64,000 bases of DNA from Bombyx mori (taxonomy: Eukaryota; Arthropoda; Insecta; Lepidoptera; Bombycidae), in assembly GCF_030269925.1 (NCBI RefSeq), contig NC_085123.1, forward strand, positions 8,494,001-8,558,000, in the 5' to 3' direction. Shown here piece by piece: positions 22,587 to 33,459 of the stretch. The translations under genes and the position numbers were made by a program. Position 1 is the first letter of the stretch. Each line of letters begins with the position of its first letter. The notes beneath the pieces were generated by a model. That model ran no database searches. It worked only from the letters and a program-made list of their open reading frames with translations, and was not told where the DNA came from.

Positions 22587-22854
22587 TATAATTGAATATG
22601 CAATTTCGAAAAGGACACATCTCTGAAAATGTAAAATGTTCAGGAAATGAAAAAAAAACTGATTATTTTCTAAAGCAGTGTAAAATTTTAAATATTAACT
22701 TTGGAGATATATTTTAGTGTTAATTATCAATTGAAAATTACTGAAATTATTATAAAATGGGTGTAGGTAAGCCTCAAAACTACATGTATATGAAAAAACG
22801 TATTTGACAAAATATGCGACATGTGCCCTTTTCGAAATTGCATATTCAATTATA
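22587..22854. mobile_element. Short MITE with 35-bp inverted repeats
   Basis: TATAATTGAATATGCAATTT at the left is mirrored by AAATTGCATATTCAATTATA at the right. The arms extend through CGAAAAGG(A/G)CACAT with one mismatch. About 268 bp. The outer TATA could be a TA or TATA duplication, fitting a Tc1/mariner-type MITE. The interior is A/T-rich with no frame. Confidence 0.75.
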
Positions 22855-22861
22855 TAAGGAC

Positions 22862-22960
22862 AAGCGGCCCGCTCCGGCTCCGCTCGGGCCTATAACAAAA
22901 ATTTCAACGATATATTTTGACGTTGTTTTATCTTTTTAACGTCGTAGTTCACAACTGTTC
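22862..22960 (-). mobile_element. Helitron family B2, 3' end fragment
   Basis: 'agcggcccgctccggctccgctcggg' then 'taacaaaaatttcaacg' is the reverse of the 3' end of 53065-53448. Only the terminal 100 bp remain, abutting the MITE. Confidence 0.55.
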
Positions 22961-23998
22961 TTAGCAACAAGACTAGTCTATTTGAGCAAAGAAAACAATA
23001 TAATGCTCCATCCAGAGAAGGCAAATGGTGAGTGTATTCTTCGTCATGTCCCTTGTTGTAACCACATTGGTAATCATCAACTCCCTTCCGGCAATGCGAT
23101 ACAGGAAGCTGTCAACGTAGCCATAATCAGTTAGCGCCTGCGTCAACTGGAAAGTGAAACACTTTCGGCTGTATGTTTCAGCCGTAAACAAGTATGTTTC
23201 ACTTATGAATCGGGTGCAAATAATTTTACAATCCAGGTATCTCCAGTATACTTTTAAAAGCATTAACAATTCAAATGCTTAAAAAAATGGAATAGAAGTA
23301 GCAAGATGAAAAATTAAATAATGTTTTATCGGAAATATTTGATGTCCTTAATATTTTAATGCGTTGTGTTCCTGTGTGCTCCATTAATATCGTTTACATA
23401 TTGACGGGGCCTTGACGTGAACGATAGCTAAACATTTACCCTGCCTGCTTGGGGCAATAACATATTTGCGAGCCACGTATATTAGGAAAAGCTTTTACCT
23501 GAAATGAAACATGGAAATATAGCAGCGACTTGTGTTGTATTGACATATGAGCGTATTAGTGAATGTGGACGTAAACACGTTGGATTACCGTGTCTTATGC
23601 CCTGCAGTATTCGCAGCGTATGTAAATAATTGCAAAAAAATAAAATCTCATTAAGCTGATGTTGCTGCATATTTCAATATTAATGACGACGTTGGCGCCG
23701 CATTTAAATTTATTTAACGGATTTTGGATATGGGATTAATTTTTCGTTAAATTAATGACGTTTTTGTAAATTTAATGCTACTAACTGCGCAAAAATTACA
23801 TTCTTTAATTTACACTAGTGTTATAATTGTAGCGAATCAAACAATAAAATCATGTTTCGGGCGTAGTTTAATATATTTAAAATATCCAAACAAATATTTT
23901 TTGTTGCGTAAGTATTTAATTTGTTAATATTTGTATTATAGAAAAAGTATACATATTTAAGCTGGATACTAAATTAATTACTACTAAATTAATAATTG
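22961..23998. other. Gene-free DNA
   Basis: The minus-strand frame 22973-23269 (98 codons) has no recognised domain or splice context. I see no other signal. Confidence 0.3.
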
Positions 23999-24210
23999 CC
24001 ACGTACCATCCGGCTATGGAATGAGCTCCCCTCCACGGTGTTTCCCGAGCGCTATGACATGTCCTTCTTCAAACGAGGCTTCTGGAGAGTATTAAGCGGT
24101 AGGCAGCGGCTTGGCTCTGCCCCTGGCATTGTTGAAGTCCATGGGCGACGGTAACCACTCACCATCAGGTGGGCCGTATGCTCGTCTGCCTACAAAGGCA
24201 ATAAAAAAAA
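23999..24210 (+). mobile_element. Non-LTR retrotransposon 3' end
   Basis: 'accatccggctatggaatgagctcccctcc' encodes the RLWNELPSTVF segment of the LINE polyprotein. It continues through SGRQRLGSAPGI-type codons to 'ctacaaaggcaataaaaaaa'. 5'-truncated copy of the family at 39850-40290. The stretch after it, to 24745, holds nothing recognisable. Confidence 0.8.
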
Positions 24211-24745
24211 TTTCGTTAACTATAAACATATGAAAGACAACTCTTAGTGGATCGTTTAATTTAGTTTTAACGCGAAACTTAACATAGCAATTTGTAGTTA
24301 AACAGTCGAGATATTTGTTGTACGACATTCAATTAGTAGTGTTTACAACATTAACATAGTTATCTGAGCGAGGAACGTCCTTGTTCGCAAACAAAGCGAT
24401 AAACCCGGACTCAACGATGCACTGCGGGATTGTAGCTAACGAAACTGCTCGGATACTAAGGAAAAACAAAGAAAATTACCTTCGACAAGGAATTGTCCAG
24501 ACAAACACACGATAGTAATGAAATATTTTCATTTGACTACCGATATTGCCAAGTAGATTTTATAGCGTTCTGAGCTGTTTGTTTTACTCAGCATGAAAAT
24601 GTGGCTGAACATACATTTCAAGGTGTTTTTTTCAGATTGAGCTATGTAGTACATAATTATGAAAGATAGATTAAAATATTACTATCAGTTTTTCCTGAAA
24701 ATTTCATTAGGTGGTTGAACACATATAACATTATAATATATGTAT

Positions 24746-24985
24746 TACTGGTGGTAGGGCCTCTTACGAGTCCACGCGGGTAGGTACCATCACCCTGCCT
24801 ATTTCTGCCGTGAAGCAGTAATGCGTTTCGGTTTGAAGGGTGGGGCAGTCGTTGTAACTATACTGAGATTTTAGAACTTATATCTCAAGGTGGGTGGCGC
24901 ATTTACGTTGTAGATGTCTATGGGCTCCAGTAACCACTTAACACCAGGAGGGCTGTGAGCTCGTCCATCCATCTAAGCAATATAT
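24746..24985 (+). mobile_element. Bm1-type SINE, head-less copy
   Basis: From 'attactggtggtagggcc' to 'catccatctaagcaatatatatatg'; the tail is TA-rich instead of poly-A. It contains the standard core, 'tatctcaaggtgggtggcgc' and 'gggctccagtaacc'. Region 24986-25487 after it shows no supported gene. Confidence 0.87.
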
Positions 24986-25672
24986 ATATGTATGCTAATT
25001 GTATCGTGTTTTGATGGGCACTCTATTCTGACAGATTGCGCCTCAGAATCGAACACCAGCCCAGGCTTTAGGGTTATCAGTCCACATTCACAAACCTGAA
25101 TGGCGCTTCTCAACTTGCAACCCAAGTTTGAAGACTTAATTTCCGTAACAAAGCAGCTGTGTGGCGACATTGCCACCACCATAACTATTTGGTCTATGAC
25201 CAAAAACACACACGCACTCAAGTCCTATAGACTGACACTTTGACCGATATGGAATTTTGAGTGTTTCTATTATTCAGAAACCCTCAACGAATTCCTAAAG
25301 CTGTTCTACGTAACCCATCTACTTTGGGACAGAAATAAACAAAATGGTGCTACCCACCTAAGAATTGCAATTTTCTTTTCCACCATTAGATCTTTACGAT
25401 AGATAGGTTGGTATAAATAGACTGAAATAATGCCACCACGCATTGTTGCGAAGTTAAAGCAGTAGCACAAAGAGCTAATGTTATATAGACTTCAGATGAT
25501 ATTAGTAAAATTATCCTATCCATTAGATCTAATGCTGTTGGTTATGAGAAAATCACCCGTCGCATGATTACCACAGCTTTAGACCATCTTATTCTCACCA
25601 TAACCCACATCATTAATTTCTCCTTTAGTACCAACATGTTTCCCTCCCAATGGCGTAAGGCTTATGTCATTC

Positions 25673-26069
25673 CTTTTTTTTTTTTTTTTATTGCTTTTGT
25701 AGGCAGACGAGCATACGGCCCACCTGATGGTAAGTGGTCACCGTCGCTCATGGACGTCAGCAATGCCAGGGGCAGAGCCAAGCCGCTGCCTACCATAAAG
25801 AACTCTCCGCAAGCCTCGTTTGAAGAAGGACATGTCATAGCGCTCGGAAAACACTGTGGAGGGGAGTTCATTCCAAAGCCGGATGGTACGTGGCAAAAAA
25901 GATCTTTGGAAACGCACTGTCGATGAACGCAGCGGTTCCAGATAATATGGATGAACTCTGCTCCGATGGCGGGAGGTGCGATGATAAAAAGGAGATGAGG
26001 GAATCATCTCGAATAATTCCTCAGAGCATTCCCCATGGACCATGCGGTATAAAACACAGAGAGAACCGA
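25673..26069 (-). mobile_element. LINE 3' fragment inserted in the RT gene
   Basis: Poly-T, 'attgcttttgtaggcagacgagc', then on the minus strand codons for FQRSFLPRTIRLWNELPST and the -SAPGIADVHERR C-terminus. Same family as 39850-40290 but opposite to its host element. Confidence 0.85.
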
Positions 26070-26272
26070 AGTCCCTCCCTTCCTCTTCCTAAAATACCGA
26101 ATCCTACCCTTGTTACTCACTTCCGACCTATATCCATACTTCCTTTCCTATCTAAGGTTTTAGAAGCTTGTGCGCACAAACAACTGTCCAACTTTATTCA
26201 TTCACAACATTTGTTGAGTACATTGCAGTCCGGTTTCAGACCTTGCCACAGCACTACTACCGCACTCCTTAA

Positions 26273-27808
26273 CCCTTAATTAGGCAAGAAATTTTTTCAA
26301 TTTTTTTTTAATTTCTGTTATTTTCCTATGTCTGTATGGACATTAGGATCTCTGTAAAATAAATAAATAAAATATATCATTTCCCATTTTTGAGATAATC
26401 AATGTCCGCTGTGGCGATCATTGACAATTATATTATGAAGGAGTCATAAATATACATGTCCGGTGTAGCGGCCAGTACTAAATATACGGTAAATAAAAAG
26501 TTGAAGTATTTTGTGGACAGATATAATAAAAAAGTATTAAGTTATGACATTTAGACATCTAATTTAGTACGAAAATTAAGAAAACAGTTTCTGGCATTTT
26601 TGCCAGTTACAAAACAAAGTCTGACTTTGCATTTTAACGCAATGTCAGTAATGTGTATAAATACAAAATGTATAAATACAAAAAAATACATTTTTTCTGG
26701 AAAATATCTGCAACGTCTTTCATCCATAATTGACGGGAAATGACCTACATCATCATATTTTACAGGGCTTGAAGGTCTTGCTACGTAAGGTTTGTTTATT
26801 TTTGAGTGTTCCCTTACATTCTTTTGGCACTTCGATTGGGCAAAAATAGGTTTTCATATAGGTACCTGATGTCTAAATACCTTTAGGGAAATTTTACTTC
26901 CAAGCCCGCGCTGGACTCGATAAACAAGCCAAGCATTATTCAGGCAAATATCAACTATTTGTGCAAAAATACCTAAGTACTACCTTCTACTTTTGAAAGC
27001 TATTTTGTACAATGATATCAGCATGTCTGCAAGATCTACACCTCCCATATGCCTGTTATATTGACGTACTTTGAGGACATTGCACGTCAACATTTTTTCG
27101 CGAGTCCTTACAATATCTTTGAATTTTTTCGATGGGGTTCCTAGCTACGCATGTGCTTATAAACGTAACAGCCTTATTATCGTTCCACCGAACAACAGGT
27201 AGGCAGTTATTATCGCATGCCGATTCTGAAAATGCACCTCTCTCCTTCTTCTTCATGTCCTTTTCCTTACCTGCATCAATTTCTTGCAAATAAGTATAAA
27301 TAAATATGTAAATTTAATAATTAGGTAAAATATTAGTAATCATCCCAATACATGTTAAGCCCGCAATAACTTTGGCAATGTTCGTTGTGGCGGACAAATC
27401 AATCAAACACTAAATATTTATGAAATTGATTTTGTTCGCTGTGGCGGACAAACATTGTTTATAGTAAAAAAAGTCACCAAAACCATACAAAATTACAAGA
27501 TCTATAAGTGATTTAATAAATTACAATATTACAAAGTTATTTCAGTAAACAAACGTGCACATTTATTAGTAAAAGCTTTATAAAAAAATATAAATACTTT
27601 GAGTAAAACGGATGGCTTGTGCTTCGTCGACATTTTGTCTCAAAATCACAGATACAAGATTACCAAATAAGAATTTTTTTTTTTTTACCGTAATAGAAAT
27701 ATATTTTAAAGTTTTTGTTAGATATTTAAGCCGTATAGAAGTTTTCATAGACCCACCAGATTTTATTTATTTAATTGTTCGTTGTAGCGGACTGAGCCAA
27801 ATTAAGGG
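26273..27808 (-). mobile_element. piggyBac-like element in TTAA, degenerate
   Basis: TTAA lies at 26269-26272 and again at 27809-27812. The ends are CCCTTAATTAGGC and GCCAAATTAAGGG, imperfect inverted repeats starting with CCC as in piggyBac elements. 1536 bp. A palindromic motif near TGTCCGCTGTGGCGGACA (7-base arms, 4-base loop) occurs in both subterminal regions at about 26402, 26456, 27378, 27432 and 27775. It carries the C-terminal part of a transposase on the minus strand. Confidence 0.85.
26560..27289 (-). pseudogene. piggyBac transposase C-terminal remnant
   Basis: The minus strand reads VVRWNDNKAVTFIST, then RYCKDSRKNVDVQCPQS (27056-27289). After a stop, NRHMGGVDLADMLISLYKI follows (motif codons near 27034-27051); MGGVD is the diagnostic piggyBac signature next to the last catalytic Asp. 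Further downstream KCKVRLCFVTGKNARNCF (26581-26640) resembles the C-terminal cysteine-rich segment that binds subterminal DNA. The N-terminal half with the first two catalytic aspartates is missing, and stops and frame changes interrupt the rest, so no active enzyme is made. Confidence 0.8.
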
Positions 27809-29557
27809 TTAAAGTGATTGGCGATATTAGAGCAGGTATGGAGGACACAAATATTACGGTATTGGTTCTGATAGACTTCTCAAACGCTTTTAATAACGTC
27901 AATCACGACATCCTCTTATCCATTCTCTCCCATCTTAGGATGTCATCTGGAGCATTGGATTGGTTCTCGTCCTATCTTCGAGGTCGTCAGCAGTCGATAC
28001 ACATCGACGAGTCTTCGTCTAGTTGGTGTGATCTGCACTCTGGCGTTCCTCAAGGCGGCATTCTTTCTCCTCTACTATTTTCAATTTTTATTAATCTCAT
28101 TACCAATAATTTTCAATGTGCGTACCATCTATATGCCGATGATTTGCAGCTTTATGCTCAGGCTGGAGTCGATAGTGTGTCTTCGGCAGTTGGTAAAATA
28201 AATAACGACCTGTCCTACATTAAATCCTGGTCTGACAGTTTCGGCATAAGCGTGAATCCCGCCAAATGTCAGGCTATTATTGTTGGAAGTCAACGCTTGT
28301 TGTATCGGTTGGATATGGCATATGTCCCATCGGTTATATATGATGGCTCAACCATCAACTGGTGTTCAGTTGTAAACGACTTAGGTCTACTTATTGACTC
28401 CAGCCTGAGTTGGCGAGCCCAGGTCATTTCCGTGTGTCAACGAGTTACACTTACACTCCGTATGCTTTACCGCCTGAAGAATTTCCTTCCGCCCGAGACC
28501 AAGACAATGCTCGTTCAAACTTTGGTCTTCCCCATGATCGACTATGGTGATGTGTGCTACCTGACCTGAATGCAGATCTACTCAATAAACTTAACCGGCT
28601 TCTCAATAACTGCATTCGATTTATTTATAATCTTCGAAAATACGATCACGTATCTTCTTATCGCTCCCAACTCAAATGGCTCCCCATTCGTCAACGCCGT
28701 AGCTTGCGTGCTCTCAGTACTCTTTACTCTTTGTTGCACTCCCCAAATCCACCTGCTTATTTAACTAATTCCTTTCAATACTTAGGGTCTGACCACAGCC
28801 GAAATCTTCGTTCATCTCACAATCTTCTTCTTCGCTGTCCTCCACATAGTTCTGACTTTTTACATTCTTCATTCACAATTCAGTCTATTCTTCTATGGAA
28901 TGCGCTCCCACTCAAAATAAGGTCGGCCACTACACGTGAAGCGTTTAAGACGAAGGTTCGAGAACTGTTTCTCAGAGAGTTAGCAGAGTCATCTAATTGA
29001 TAATATTTGTTTATATATGTTTTTATATGTATATATTTATATATATATCTATATATTTATGTATATGTATTTATTTAAGTATTATGTATTATGTATGTTA
29101 TATATACACATAATATATGTTTAAGTAATATCCCCTTTACACTACACCTACCAAGCTTCATCTCTGCACTCCCCTAAGGTAGACTGTTAGAGAATGCCTA
29201 TGGCATTAAGTCCGCCTTTATACTTTCTAGTATAAGAAGTTATAAATAAATAAATAAATAAATATATACTTGCCCCTTCTAATTAATAGTAACTGATAGA
29301 TCTTAGAAGATTTTAAAACTTCTGTGTTGGAGTTTGAATACAAATGTAATGGCAGGCAACACTTGACACATGATTACAGATTTCTAATATTAGAATTATT
29401 TTAAATGTTTAAAAAACAGATGATTGTTTTTTAGTAAGAAAAAGTCAGAACTTCTCATCTAGACACGGTCAAAGAAACATGAGCTTTATAAAAAATATAA
29501 AGATAATAAGTTTATAATGGTGTAACAGTGTTCTAACTATCTGCAATATAATTATAA

Positions 29558-29986
29558 CTAGAGATCCCGCAGTAGTCGAAAATCGACTATAATTAATTGG
29601 AATCGTAAGTTTGTACACTATTATGATTCTATTTTTTACTTCTATAATCACAAATTTGGCCAAGACTACAATATAAAAAATATTAACAAAGGCAAAGAAT
29701 ATTTAATCTATTCTCAATTTGACAACAGACGCCAAGAACAAAAGTTTGACAATAAATAGTATGCATGCGTGTGTGCGTCAAATACATAGTATGTAGTCTG
29801 TGTAATGTTTTCTTTATTGATTTAATGTATCTTTCATGCATTATTTAAAAAAAATATTAGCATTGTGCACTTCTTCTCTACATTCTGTATAAGTGTGGAA
29901 AATTTCATACCCAATACCATTCCTCCGTCCGCGCAATTTTCGTAAAAAGGGATACAAAGTTTTTGCTTCACGTATTAATATATAGA
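29558..29986 (-). mobile_element. Non-autonomous Helitron, family A copy 4
   Basis: The minus strand starts TCTATATATTAATACGTGAA and ends with CTAG|T, with the hairpin CGAAAATCGACT slightly decayed (AGTCGAT/TTCGACT). It lies about 280 bp upstream of the DNAI2 start codon and may lie in its promoter region. Confidence 0.8.
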
Positions 29987-30262
29987 TGAAGCAGTTTGTT
30001 TTTAAATAGCCCCTCATCACCTACAGAACCCAATACCCTCAAATTTAACTGTCCAACATTCTGACCTAACAGTAAATACGTTTTTGATACGAGTCTAACC
30101 TACTTTATAAAATACAACATTAAATTCACAAAGAGAAAACAATTTGTACGAAAATAATGACACGATTTCATTGTCAATTAACGTCATTTGTGTATAAATT
30201 TCTTAAACGTCGAAAGTCCTTTTTCTAAGGTTACATCTTTATTTTCTTTTCTGGGAAATAAA

Positions 30263-32008
30263 ATGGATCTATCACGCCCATATGTGAATTTTCGAAAGCA
30301 GTTTGGAAAGCAGCCAAGGTTTTGCGAAGTGCCAGTTCATCTCATAGATTCTATCGCTCCTAATAAAGGTGAGCAAAGAAAATATTGTTTACGAAATACA
30401 GTTAATCAAGAAGTGCAAACGATTATTTCAAAATCCGAAAATGAGGTGAACACGCATCGAATCACGTCTCAAGAACAAGGCGTGAATCATGTTGAAGGAG
30501 GCTGGCCAAAAGAAATTAATTTCTTAGACGAGGAAATTACATCAAGATATCGACACCGTGTTGAACGAGAAGACACTTATGTTGAAGTCATTCTAAATCA
30601 GTATGAGAACTTCGAACATTATCTTAAGCAAAATAATGCTATAGAAATGTACGAAATGTTTTACAAAAAAATGCCGCCCACTCAACTAATAGAAAAATCG
30701 GCTTTGCGAATCAATAGTCTCTTAAAAGACACAGATAATCGCCCAATAGCATGTATTGGATGGTCTTGTGAAGATAATCCCAAAATAGTTGTGGCGTACT
30801 GTAATAAAAAATATCCAATTCGTGGTCCCATTAATTCAAATCTATCGTGTTATGTGTGGGATGTGGAGTATCCCCGTGCTCCAAATGATGAGTTATATCC
30901 GCCTTCACCATGTTGGGAAATAGCATGTTCACCCATTAATCCATCCGTGGTAGTTGGTGGTTTAGAAGACGGTACTGTTTGTATATTCGATCTTAGGTCT
31001 AATAAAAATGCTGATGCGAAAAGCCCAATGCACCTGGCCCACCGGGATCCGGTTTCTGCACTTGTATACATACAGTCTAGGCAGAACAACGAATTTTTTA
31101 GTGGGTCTACTGATGGTTCTTGTAAATGGTGGGATATCCGTCAGTTATCGAATCCAACTGAAACACTCATAATGTCCGTAAATGCTGTTCAGGGCGAACA
31201 AGCAACGTTAGCTAACTCTGAAGGTGTTTACTCTTTGCAATATGATAGGGCGTTTCCAACGAGATTCCTCTGTGGTACTGACACAGGTTTGGTTATTAAC
31301 GTTAATAGAAAAGGAAGAACTCATCGAGAAATGCTGAGCGCAGTATTTCATGCACATAAAGGACCCGTTAAAGCAGTTCATCGCAGCCAATGTACATCAA
31401 AAATGTTTCTAACTTGTGGTGACTGGACGGTTCACATTTGGAGCGAGGATATCTTAAGTTCCCCGATTGTCTCAGGTATTCCACATCGCCACCAAATAAC
31501 CGATGCTGTTTGGGCTCCACAAAGATTTTCGAGCTTCATGACCGTTAGTGTTGATGGCAAATTCCGGTATTGGGATATCTTACGTAAATATCGTGAGCCT
31601 GTCGCTGTGTTACCAGTATCAAAAAATCCACTTTTGAAGATAAAACCGAATGAAGAAGGTCGTTTGATAGCAATAGGTGATGGAAAAGGAATGATTTATA
31701 TTTTATCTTTGTCTGAAAATCTAATTATACCAGGTGATCGAGATAGGCAGTTAATGACACAAACTTATGATCGCGAGACTCGAAGAGAACACATTTTAGA
31801 GGCCCGTGTTAAAGAAATTCGTGTGAAATTAAAATCAGATGACAAAGCAGCTCAAGCGGCTACTAAAGCAAGTCCAGCTGGTGACCTGGAAAGCCTGCTA
31901 AAAACCACCGAAGAAGAATACAGAAGGGTTGTATCTGAAGAGCTACGACGTGCCGGAATTACACCGGTATCTTCAAGAGGTCGAGGTGCTGAAATGCGAA
32001 AACGATAA
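30263..32008 (+). CDS. DNAI2: Dynein axonemal intermediate chain 2, intronless
   Basis: Single uninterrupted frame of 581 codons from ATG 30263 (MDLSRPYVNFRKQFGK) to TAA. The frame is open upstream, but no earlier ATG exists; the start fits the family's N-terminus, which places a YV...R-x-x-FGKQ block first. Family hallmarks: GVNHVEGGWPK (residues 73-83), KQNNAIEMYE, HRDPVSALVY (about 258-270), FFSGSTDGSCKWWDIR (278-293), FLTCGDWTVHIWSED (382-396) and RETRREHILEAR (503-514). These WD-repeat strands form the beta-propeller of outer-arm intermediate chain IC2/IC69, which with DNAI1 assembles heavy and light chains and anchors the outer dynein arm. In moths the only motile axonemes are in sperm, so male germline expression is expected (inference). 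The length is close to vertebrate DNAI2 (about 600). The lack of introns suggests a retrocopy that kept a full frame. Same strand as TTC25, 6.8 kb downstream. Confidence 0.9.
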   Translation: MDLSRPYVNFRKQFGKQPRFCEVPVHLIDSIAPNKGEQRKYCLRNTVNQEVQTIISKSENEVNTHRITSQEQGVNHVEGGWPKEINFLDEEITSRYRHRVEREDTYVEVILNQYENFEHYLKQNNAIEMYEMFYKKMPPTQLIEKSALRINSLLKDTDNRPIACIGWSCEDNPKIVVAYCNKKYPIRGPINSNLSCYVWDVEYPRAPNDELYPPSPCWEIACSPINPSVVVGGLEDGTVCIFDLRSNKNADAKSPMHLAHRDPVSALVYIQSRQNNEFFSGSTDGSCKWWDIRQLSNPTETLIMSVNAVQGEQATLANSEGVYSLQYDRAFPTRFLCGTDTGLVINVNRKGRTHREMLSAVFHAHKGPVKAVHRSQCTSKMFLTCGDWTVHIWSEDILSSPIVSGIPHRHQITDAVWAPQRFSSFMTVSVDGKFRYWDILRKYREPVAVLPVSKNPLLKIKPNEEGRLIAIGDGKGMIYILSLSENLIIPGDRDRQLMTQTYDRETRREHILEARVKEIRVKLKSDDKAAQAATKASPAGDLESLLKTTEEEYRRVVSEELRRAGITPVSSRGRGAEMRKR

Positions 32009-32119
32009 GTTAATTTAATTAAGTTAAACAAATATTTTAAGAGAAAAGTTTTTTTTTAGTTAACATTAAGAAGATAGTGTTACGTTCGTTTTAGCGATGG
32101 AAAATTGTTTTGATTCAAG

Positions 32120-32125
32120 AATAAA
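32120..32125 (+). terminator. Polyadenylation signal of DNAI2
   Basis: AATAAA in 'caagaataaaactgg', 112 bases after the stop codon; the first canonical hexamer downstream. Confidence 0.6.
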
Positions 32126-32129
32126 ACTG

Positions 32130-33459
32130 GTTTATATTTCATTTTACTTTTAATACAATGTGGCAATGTATGCTCTCTGAAACTTTAATGTGATTATACC
32201 GGTGGCCATTATAATGTAATGGAACGCTTCAATTAGGCTTTAAGAGGTAGGCACTCGGCTTCCCATTTGGCTCCCTTTGATCGCATGCTCGCGTTAATTT
32301 ATGTAATTACATCTTACTCAGCAGACTTGGCTAGATATCAAGAAATTGTGACGAATAATAATGCTAAGCATGTGCTTGATTACTCTGAAGGTGATTTTTA
32401 CTATCACATTCAAATGGAAGTCACTTAAACTCAAAATCGTCAGTAATGTCTAACTTTACCATGTTAATATTATGTTTGTTTTGAAAATTTTGAATAATAT
32501 TTCGTTATGGTTAATTTCTAAAGAGACTTCACGGGAAGATACAAATTATCTTATATTTAGGGAAAATCGATAAAATAAAATATTCGACATTTATTTGTAA
32601 TGTAACTAATGGAATGTTGTGTCGCTTACTTATGTCAAAGTAATATCTACCACCGTTTCCAAATATATATATATATATACACATATATCTATGGATTATA
32701 ACTGAGAAATATCTAGCGAAAGAACTAGACGAGCTTGTCTTTTTTAAAAGTTTTTTTTTGTTTTTTTTTTCACAATCCAAGAATTTCATTACAAAACAAT
32801 AGTATTATAAAGAAGAACAAAGCAAGTATCTAGTAGTCGTTCACTATGTAATGTGTTGTGTTGCAGTCTCTAATTGCGTCCTTAAATTCAAAGACAGGTC
32901 CTTAGTCCTTGAGTCCTTAAATTCAAAGACAGCAATTTAAAGTTTTTCGGAATCTTGTTTAAAGTATATTTTAAATAGCTCCTTAAAAGAGTTAGTTTTC
33001 TGGATTTAATTTGTGGGTACGATGTCATATTTCATGTATAAATTTTCTGTTCTAAGAATTATTTTTATTAAACACTAAACATAATCCTTGTGGCGTAGAA
33101 ATAACAAATAGCAAAACATAATTATGTAGTAGACTCTTACTTTTACATCTGTAAGCTCTTCTAGTGCTTATACAAATTGAGTTAAGGCGGACCTAGTAAA
33201 GTAATGTACGTATTTGGGGTTAAGCCAACAAAAAGGTTTCACTTTGCTCTGCCCTTTTTGTAAACTAAAGGCCGACGAACAGTAATTCATATTATTAGAA
33301 CCTTTTAGGAACAATTTTACATCTGAACTAAGTGCCTTACGAAAAATGAAATTAAAATGTTAGAAATTCTTTTTTTAAATCTTACATTATTAATAGGGTC
33401 TAAAAATTGTACAGTCTAAAATATTATCGCAGTGCAGTATCGTGTTGTAAATATACCTA
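32130..33459. other. Gene-free intergenic DNA
   Basis: AT-rich, with TA and T runs (32660-32690, 32745-32770) and a local duplication of 'ccttaaattcaaagacag' at about 32880 and 32920. No coding signal. Confidence 0.4.

Larger units (their letters stand above)
25495..29000 (+). pseudogene. Reverse transcriptase of the interrupted non-LTR element
   Basis: RT blocks are read in order: FPSQWRKAYVIP (25.6 kb), FRPISILPFLSKVLE and LQSGFRPCHSTTTALL (26.1-26.27 kb). After the piggyBac insertion come VLIDFSNAFNNVNHDIL (first catalytic Asp region), GVPQGGILSPLLF, HLYADDLQLYAQ (the YADD active site) and thumb/C-terminal segments IRFIYNLRKYDH and LLWNALPLKIR, ending with a stop at 29000. An additional stop and frame change occur near 28569. 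Removing 26273-27808 plus one TTAA re-joins the frame across the piggyBac site. The enzyme would have performed target-primed reverse transcription; it is dead here. It belongs to the CR1/Jockey-type group by motif style; the exact clade is not assigned. Confidence 0.85.
25488..29264 (+). mobile_element. Non-LTR retrotransposon, 5'-truncated, interrupted twice
   Basis: LINE sequence occupies 25488-25672, about 26070-26272 and 27809-29264. It ends in a (TAAA)n tail at about 29246-29264. The gaps are a reversed LINE fragment (25673-26069) and a piggyBac-like element (26273-27808). The 3' UTR includes 'ggcattaagtccgccttta', similar in style to the LINE at 34734-36848, which also ends in a TAAA-type tail. 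No endonuclease domain is left. Confidence 0.85.

Noticed and set aside
22973..23269. 98-codon minus-strand frame
   Set aside because: No recognised motif or neighbour exon; length is within chance for this window.
30188..30262. 25-codon N-terminal extension of DNAI2
   Set aside because: The extension has no ATG and no family similarity; ATG 30263 matches the family start.
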